A stretch of DNA of 24,564 nt, from IMG/VR virus record IMGVR_UViG_3300024265_000199, positions 1 to 24,564 of that record, one strand, 5' to 3'. This DNA is from a virus. The position numbers were made by a program, and so were the translations under genes. The notes beneath the pieces were generated by a model, which saw only the letters and a list, made by a program, of their open reading frames with translations, was not told the origin of the DNA and did no database searches. The stretch's first letter is position 1, and the number at the start of each line of letters is the position of its first letter. This document shows, piece after piece, positions 20,464 to 24,564 of the stretch.

Positions 20464-21971
20464 TACGGTATCAGTATGTCGTCAAGGGTGGCCTCTCGGG
20501 TCACCTTGGCTGCATCACCTGTGATGCGCTGCGCTGCTGGTACGTCGGCCAGCTCTGTAGGACTGGCCATCTTGGCGAGTGCTTCTTGAGACGTATCTCT
20601 CAAGGTTTGCGTCATGCGTGCTTCAATCTCACCGGCTTGCCGGGTGTACCGGGAGTGGGTGAGGTCCATTGCGTCAGAGTACGTCAAGCCGTCAGTCAGT
20701 GCGTCGGCCAGTTTGATCTGGTCTGCTTCTGACAGCCCCTTCGACAGCTCTTCCATCATGATACGGACATCCCGCTTCGTGGTCTGAGCCCACGCTTCAG
20801 CTTGGTGTACAGCCGCGTCCAAGTCCACGCCGGGACGCATCCACTCGAAGATGGACTTCTCCAACTTCTCCGCTGGGATACCTGTCTGCTCTGACAGGTC
20901 GCCGAGGTACTTGTAATAGGTCTCTTCTTTGAAGATGTTGTCGAGGTTGATCTTGCCCGAGGCTATGTCTCGGGTGATAATCTGGTCAGCATGAGCATCG
21001 GAAGCGGCGTTAATGCGGTTCATCCACTTCGTGGAGCTTGCGCCCCTTTCGAACCCTTCGATCTCTTGGACCAAGTGCTGTACTTCGTGGAGCAAGGTCT
21101 CTCGACCCAAGTCTCCATCGGTTTTGAATATGGTTACTTCAGGACCACTGAGGGTGGTCGCGGTTTGGCCACTTATAGACCTCTGGCGGGTAGACGACAT
21201 TTCAAACACGGCCTTGCCGTCAACGTCATCAGCCACTCGGATGAAATCGAAGTGGACAGGCACGTCCCTCAGTTGGGGGTATGCCTTATACAGTGCATCG
21301 TGCTGGAACAGCGAGCCCAAGGTACCCGATATGGTACCACCCTCGCCTACTCGTGCAGCTTTCCCAGCCAGTAGATCCTTGACCTTGTCGCCGTGAACTA
21401 CGCTGCCCTCATCACTGAGGATAAACTTCCAGTCGTCGTCTTGCTTGTACCAGCCGGTCTCTTTCCAGATATCGTCCGTATTGCGGCCCAATCTCTCCAT
21501 GCCCTTGGCGGAAGCCAGCGTGCCTTGCGTTACGTCTTCCAGTGCACGGGCTCCGATGACCATGGCCTTGCCTACGGCTGCTCCCTTGAGTAGTGCACCC
21601 TCGGGGTTGGCGAAAGCCGATGCAAGGAACGCTCCACTCTTCGTGTCAGCACCGAGGAACTCCCCTATGTGCTCACTGGTGCCCGGTATGTCGGTGAAGT
21701 CAATCATGGTGAAGTCACCACCCTTGGCCCAGTTGAGCCCTGAGTAGCCAGCCATGGTAACCATGCCGACGAGGTCGGCTGGCATGCCAAAGAGGTTGGC
21801 CGGTAACCCGATACCAAAATCCTTGGCTGCTGTCTTGAAAGACTCCCACTGATCCCGAGCCTCTTCCGGCTCGGCGGCGAAGACACGGCCCTTCTCTTGG
21901 TGCCGTGCTATCTTGGCATTGACAGCCATTTCTTGCTGTGCAATAGACGGGATTGCTGCTGGTACTGCCAT
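20463..21971 (-). CDS. Probable virion protein with HExxH metallopeptidase-like domain (502 aa)
   Basis: ATG 21971 shares a base with the preceding stop (TAATG). The N-terminal ~150 residues are Ala/Gly rich with hydrophobic patches (GIGLPANLFGMPADLVGMVT), as in ejected internal proteins. The middle part shows LLHEVQHLVQEIEGF (H295, E296, H299), and GEIEAR (447-452) follows, a combination seen in phage 'large polyvalent protein'-type zinc peptidase domains. C-terminal regions are helical. It likely travels in the virion and acts on the cell or on virion processing. The zinc motif appears intact; activity is not demonstrated. Confidence 0.65.
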   Translation of the reverse strand: MAVPAAIPSIAQQEMAVNAKIARHQEKGRVFAAEPEEARDQWESFKTAAKDFGIGLPANLFGMPADLVGMVTMAGYSGLNWAKGGDFTMIDFTDIPGTSEHIGEFLGADTKSGAFLASAFANPEGALLKGAAVGKAMVIGARALEDVTQGTLASAKGMERLGRNTDDIWKETGWYKQDDDWKFILSDEGSVVHGDKVKDLLAGKAARVGEGGTISGTLGSLFQHDALYKAYPQLRDVPVHFDFIRVADDVDGKAVFEMSSTRQRSISGQTATTLSGPEVTIFKTDGDLGRETLLHEVQHLVQEIEGFERGASSTKWMNRINAASDAHADQIITRDIASGKINLDNIFKEETYYKYLGDLSEQTGIPAEKLEKSIFEWMRPGVDLDAAVHQAEAWAQTTKRDVRIMMEELSKGLSEADQIKLADALTDGLTYSDAMDLTHSRYTRQAGEIEARMTQTLRDTSQEALAKMASPTELADVPAAQRITGDAAKVTREATLDDILIP

Positions 21972-24067
21972 TATTCTATTCCAAGGGCTGCTAACCAACC
22001 TGATCGGTCAGCCCATAAGCGGTACGATGGGGTAACGTCGTTATTGACGACTTCGGCGTTGGCGTAGTGCACGTGGGCACTCGCTCGGATGTCGTTATTG
22101 GCAAAGTCCAGATAGAACCGTGCTTCGGTAGCCACCTTGCGTTGCTCTTGGTCAATCTTCGGCTGGTTCCTGCTCTTCCACTCTGCGAACGTCTGCGGCT
22201 TGATGGCTGAGATCGTTGCGATCTGCCGTTCGTTGAATACGGCACGAGCCACGGCATCCCGGTCCACATCGACAACGAGTTTGTCGTCTTCGTCGAAATC
22301 CACTGATACCAGTGAGTTGAACGCAACCCCAAATCGGGTGGTATTGTAGCCTTGCTGCATTTCAGTCCGTTTCTTGTGCCAAGGCTCATTGGCTCCACCA
22401 AGGAAGTCTTGTGCTGCGTCACCGAAAGCCCAACGTCGGGCCTTCTGGTCCCCGTTGCCTACAATACGCAGGCCATTAAGAATGGCGTCGTCAGCGAGGA
22501 TCTCGACTGTCATGGTCAGCTCGTTATCGGCTGGATTCCCCAGATCGTTGAAAAGCAGCATTGCGGTGGTGCCTGCGGTCAGGATCTTGCCTGCCCCGGC
22601 TGCATCTTGGCCTTCTGCTATGTCAGGTATGCGCTGGAGTACCCGCTGCATCATATCCATCTGGGTGAGGCCGGACTCGATCTGCTCGTCCTCGGACTCA
22701 GCTCCACGCCCGAAAGGCGAGTGACCCGTACGTTGGTTGGTCCGCAATACCCCGGCGATCTGCGCCGAAGTCATGTCTGGTGTGATATTGCCTTGGCCTG
22801 AATTGTAGTACAAGCTGGAGATCACGTCAGTAGGGGTCGATGGCCTGAAGACTGAGTCAAACCCTGCCACGGCCATACTGGAGATCTGCTGGCCGACGAT
22901 AATGTCCTCGCCTGTGGCGCTCAGCTTGACCCACTCGAACAGGTTGCCGTTCTCGTCAACCGAGTTGAACCGCAACAGCTCCCGGTAGGCCGGACGCTGG
23001 TGTGACAGCTCCATGGCCTCTGCTTGAAGGGCTGAATGCTGTGTCTCGTAGTATTTGGCCGTCCGAGTCTCACGGAGACCGTCGATATAGTCATCCACGA
23101 GCTTGACTCGGTCATCCAGTACAGCCTTGCTCAGCCCATACTCTTGGCTGGCTCGGTGTAGGGGGTCAGACCACACAGCTTGGTGTGCGGTCAGTAATTG
23201 GGTTCGATACGCCTCATATGAGAAGATCAGCTCGTCTTTCCGAGCTGCAAACCCGTCGATAATCAGGGCACTCTGCTCATTCAAGGGCTTACCGGCCTCA
23301 TTGGTGTATTCTCGGATGGAGTTACTGGATTCCAAGAGCAGTGCAGACAGCCTCGACTTCGTTCCTTGCATATTGTCCTGAGAGGTCCTCAGTCGCGTCA
23401 GGTTGGACGCAGACTGATCGGCGATGACGAATGCCAACTCCAGCTCTGCTCCTTCGCGTGTGGCACGCATGGCGTCCTTGCGGGCAAATTCGCGTATCGT
23501 CTCAGGGTCCGTGAAGTCGGACGCAAATGACATGCCCAGCCCACCTTGACCGATTGTCTTGGTGGCCCGGTCGTAAAACGCCCGTAATTGGGTCTCTGCC
23601 GCAGTTGCGGCGGCTCGCCGTTCCAGATCCATGCCGCCCAGCTCTTCCAGAGTGGAGCTGGAGCGTGCAATACCCGTTATCTCGGCATCCAGCTTGGCTG
23701 CCAGCTTGGGGTGCTCTTGACGCACCCGTTCCATGGTGCTCTTGATCCGCAGCTCTGCTGCTGCTTGGAGACGGGAGTTCCCGTCGGCTGCATCACTCTG
23801 CCAGCCGAGGATCTTCCGGCGTATCCGGTTCTCGTCGTCTGTCAAGGACTCGTCAGTAGTAGGGGCGTCGGGGGTTTGCAGCGCATCTTGCCCTGCTTGG
23901 GTGAGGTCAGCTCTGACCTCGTCACCGGCCTTCCGGAGTACCTTCTGCGTGTGCAGTTCGGCGACCAAGCCTAAGCCCTCGCTTATGCCACTCTCAAGGG
24001 CACGGGTATCAACAGGTTGCGTACCTGCGTTCTCGTTCACACGCTGGATGGAGCCTAAATCGGCCAT
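21971..24067 (-). CDS. Probable internal/tail-tube virion protein (698 aa)
   Basis: ATG 24067 with AAAGGAC upstream. The product is hydrophilic and mostly helical, with coiled-coil-prone stretches (EVRADLTQAGQDALQ, AAELRIKSTMERVRQEHPKL, ETQLRAFYDRATK). No membrane helix or catalytic motif is visible. Its size, Ala/Glu/Gln richness and position upstream of a probable ejected protein fit the internal core or ejection protein class of podovirus-like phages (T7 gp15-like role). That is context-based and not a homology call. Confidence 0.55.
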   Translation of the reverse strand: MADLGSIQRVNENAGTQPVDTRALESGISEGLGLVAELHTQKVLRKAGDEVRADLTQAGQDALQTPDAPTTDESLTDDENRIRRKILGWQSDAADGNSRLQAAAELRIKSTMERVRQEHPKLAAKLDAEITGIARSSSTLEELGGMDLERRAAATAAETQLRAFYDRATKTIGQGGLGMSFASDFTDPETIREFARKDAMRATREGAELELAFVIADQSASNLTRLRTSQDNMQGTKSRLSALLLESSNSIREYTNEAGKPLNEQSALIIDGFAARKDELIFSYEAYRTQLLTAHQAVWSDPLHRASQEYGLSKAVLDDRVKLVDDYIDGLRETRTAKYYETQHSALQAEAMELSHQRPAYRELLRFNSVDENGNLFEWVKLSATGEDIIVGQQISSMAVAGFDSVFRPSTPTDVISSLYYNSGQGNITPDMTSAQIAGVLRTNQRTGHSPFGRGAESEDEQIESGLTQMDMMQRVLQRIPDIAEGQDAAGAGKILTAGTTAMLLFNDLGNPADNELTMTVEILADDAILNGLRIVGNGDQKARRWAFGDAAQDFLGGANEPWHKKRTEMQQGYNTTRFGVAFNSLVSVDFDEDDKLVVDVDRDAVARAVFNERQIATISAIKPQTFAEWKSRNQPKIDQEQRKVATEARFYLDFANNDIRASAHVHYANAEVVNNDVTPSYRLWADRSGWLAALGIE

Positions 24068-24077
24068 GGTATGTCCT

Positions 24078-24115
24078 TTAGGTTATTGTGTTGCACGTTC
24101 ATTAGGTTATTGTGT
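24078..24115 (-). repeat. Imperfect 24-nt tandem duplication spanning a stop codon
   Basis: On the - strand ACACAATAACCTAA occurs twice, 24 nt apart. The upstream copy carries the stop (TAA 24109-24107) of the partial virion gene; the downstream copy sits right before the ribosome binding site of the 698-aa protein. It looks like a slipped-strand duplication of the intergenic junction. Confidence 0.8.
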
Positions 24116-24564
24116 CGGGTTTTCACGCAACACCTTGTTTATGATCAGTTTGTCGTTCTCTTTACCCTGTCGGAACGCTTCGCGTCCGATGGCTTTGAGT
24201 TCTTCTCGAAGCACTGGGTCCATATCTGGGAAATAGTCGAGCATGTCCTCGAAACCTTCACCGGCTCGCCCGCTGGCGATGTGCTCGGCGATGAACTTGG
24301 AGACTGAAAGCTCCCCTTGGGGTCCTTCTTCCAGTAAGGAAGCGGTCAAGATGGCTTGCCTCTCTGCTTCCGGCCAAGCCTCTGACATGTAGGCCAAAGC
24401 TTGCAAGCTCTGAACGAGCTGCTCGCGTGGTGTGTCTCCGTCCCAGTAGTACGTGAACATCTTCTTCAAGAACTTCTTGTTCTCGTCCACGATGTTCCGG
24501 AAGTCCAGATTGTCCTGATAGACCTCTTCCCGTACGTCGTAGTAGTGCAGCTCTTCCTCGGTGC
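24107..24564 (-). CDS. C-terminal part of a probable virion protein (partial)
   Basis: The frame stays open to the right window edge (151 codons visible), so the GTG at 24490 is internal and the true start lies outside. The visible part is acidic and helical (TEEELHYYDVREEVYQDNLD ... DENKKFLKKMFTYYW) and ends in VLRENPTQ. No motif recognised. As the gene directly upstream of the 698-aa virion protein it is likely structural or an ejection protein. Confidence 0.65.
   Translation of the reverse strand, partial: TEEELHYYDVREEVYQDNLDFRNIVDENKKFLKKMFTYYWDGDTPREQLVQSLQALAYMSEAWPEAERQAILTASLLEEGPQGELSVSKFIAEHIASGRAGEGFEDMLDYFPDMDPVLREELKAIGREAFRQGKENDKLIINKVLRENPTQ

Overview
The window looks like the central part of a tailed bacteriophage genome. 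Reasons: very dense gene packing with 1-26 nt overlaps (ATGA, GTGA, TAATG junctions), a T7-type replication set (TOPRIM primase, DnaB/gp4-like helicase, family A DNA polymerase, endonuclease I), many tiny unknown ORFs, and a virion/lysis block (tail spike, M15 endolysin, holin, overlapping spanins). The i-spanin/o-spanin pair points to a Gram-negative host. The CobS-like/CobT-like pair recalls phages of marine alphaproteobacteria such as the cobaviruses of Rhodobacteraceae, but the host is an inference. I saw no RNA polymerase, integrase, transposase, tRNA or CRISPR array.

Layout. The + strand (1-15854) is a continuous early/middle operon-like run. It starts with small unknown proteins, three of them membrane proteins (1-2178). 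Next come a MoxR/CobS-type AAA+ ATPase and a partner protein with a metallopeptidase-like domain and a VWA domain (2165-5154), then primase, helicase, polymerase and a probable OB-fold ssDNA-binding protein (5369-10031). These are followed by a Cas4-like nuclease, a DUF4406 protein, a DUF5664-like putative nucleotide hydrolase and endonuclease I (10323-12501). A DEDD exonuclease with a zinc ribbon (12736-13500), an FmdB zinc ribbon nested in another ORF (13930-14355), a DexA/Rv2179c-like exonuclease (15032-15757) and several small ORFs complete the run. Two hairpins at 15853-15941 form a terminator for each strand where the two transcription units converge.

The - strand (24564 down to 15940) is the late unit, read right to left. 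It runs: partial virion protein, 698-aa probable internal virion protein, 502-aa protein with an HExxH...GEIEAR domain, M15 endolysin, small membrane/coiled-coil protein, membrane-anchored HExxH protein, pectate-lyase-fold tail spike, small protein, holin candidate, i-spanin, o-spanin, and last a stomatin/prohibitin-like SPFH (Band 7) protein.

The points most worth attention are: (1) the replicative helicase lacks both the Walker A lysine and the Walker B aspartate; (2) the AAA+/VWA-metallopeptidase pair sits inside the replication operon without any visible cobalamin context; (3) an SPFH protein ends the lysis cassette; (4) a small membrane-anchored HExxH protein lies among the late genes.
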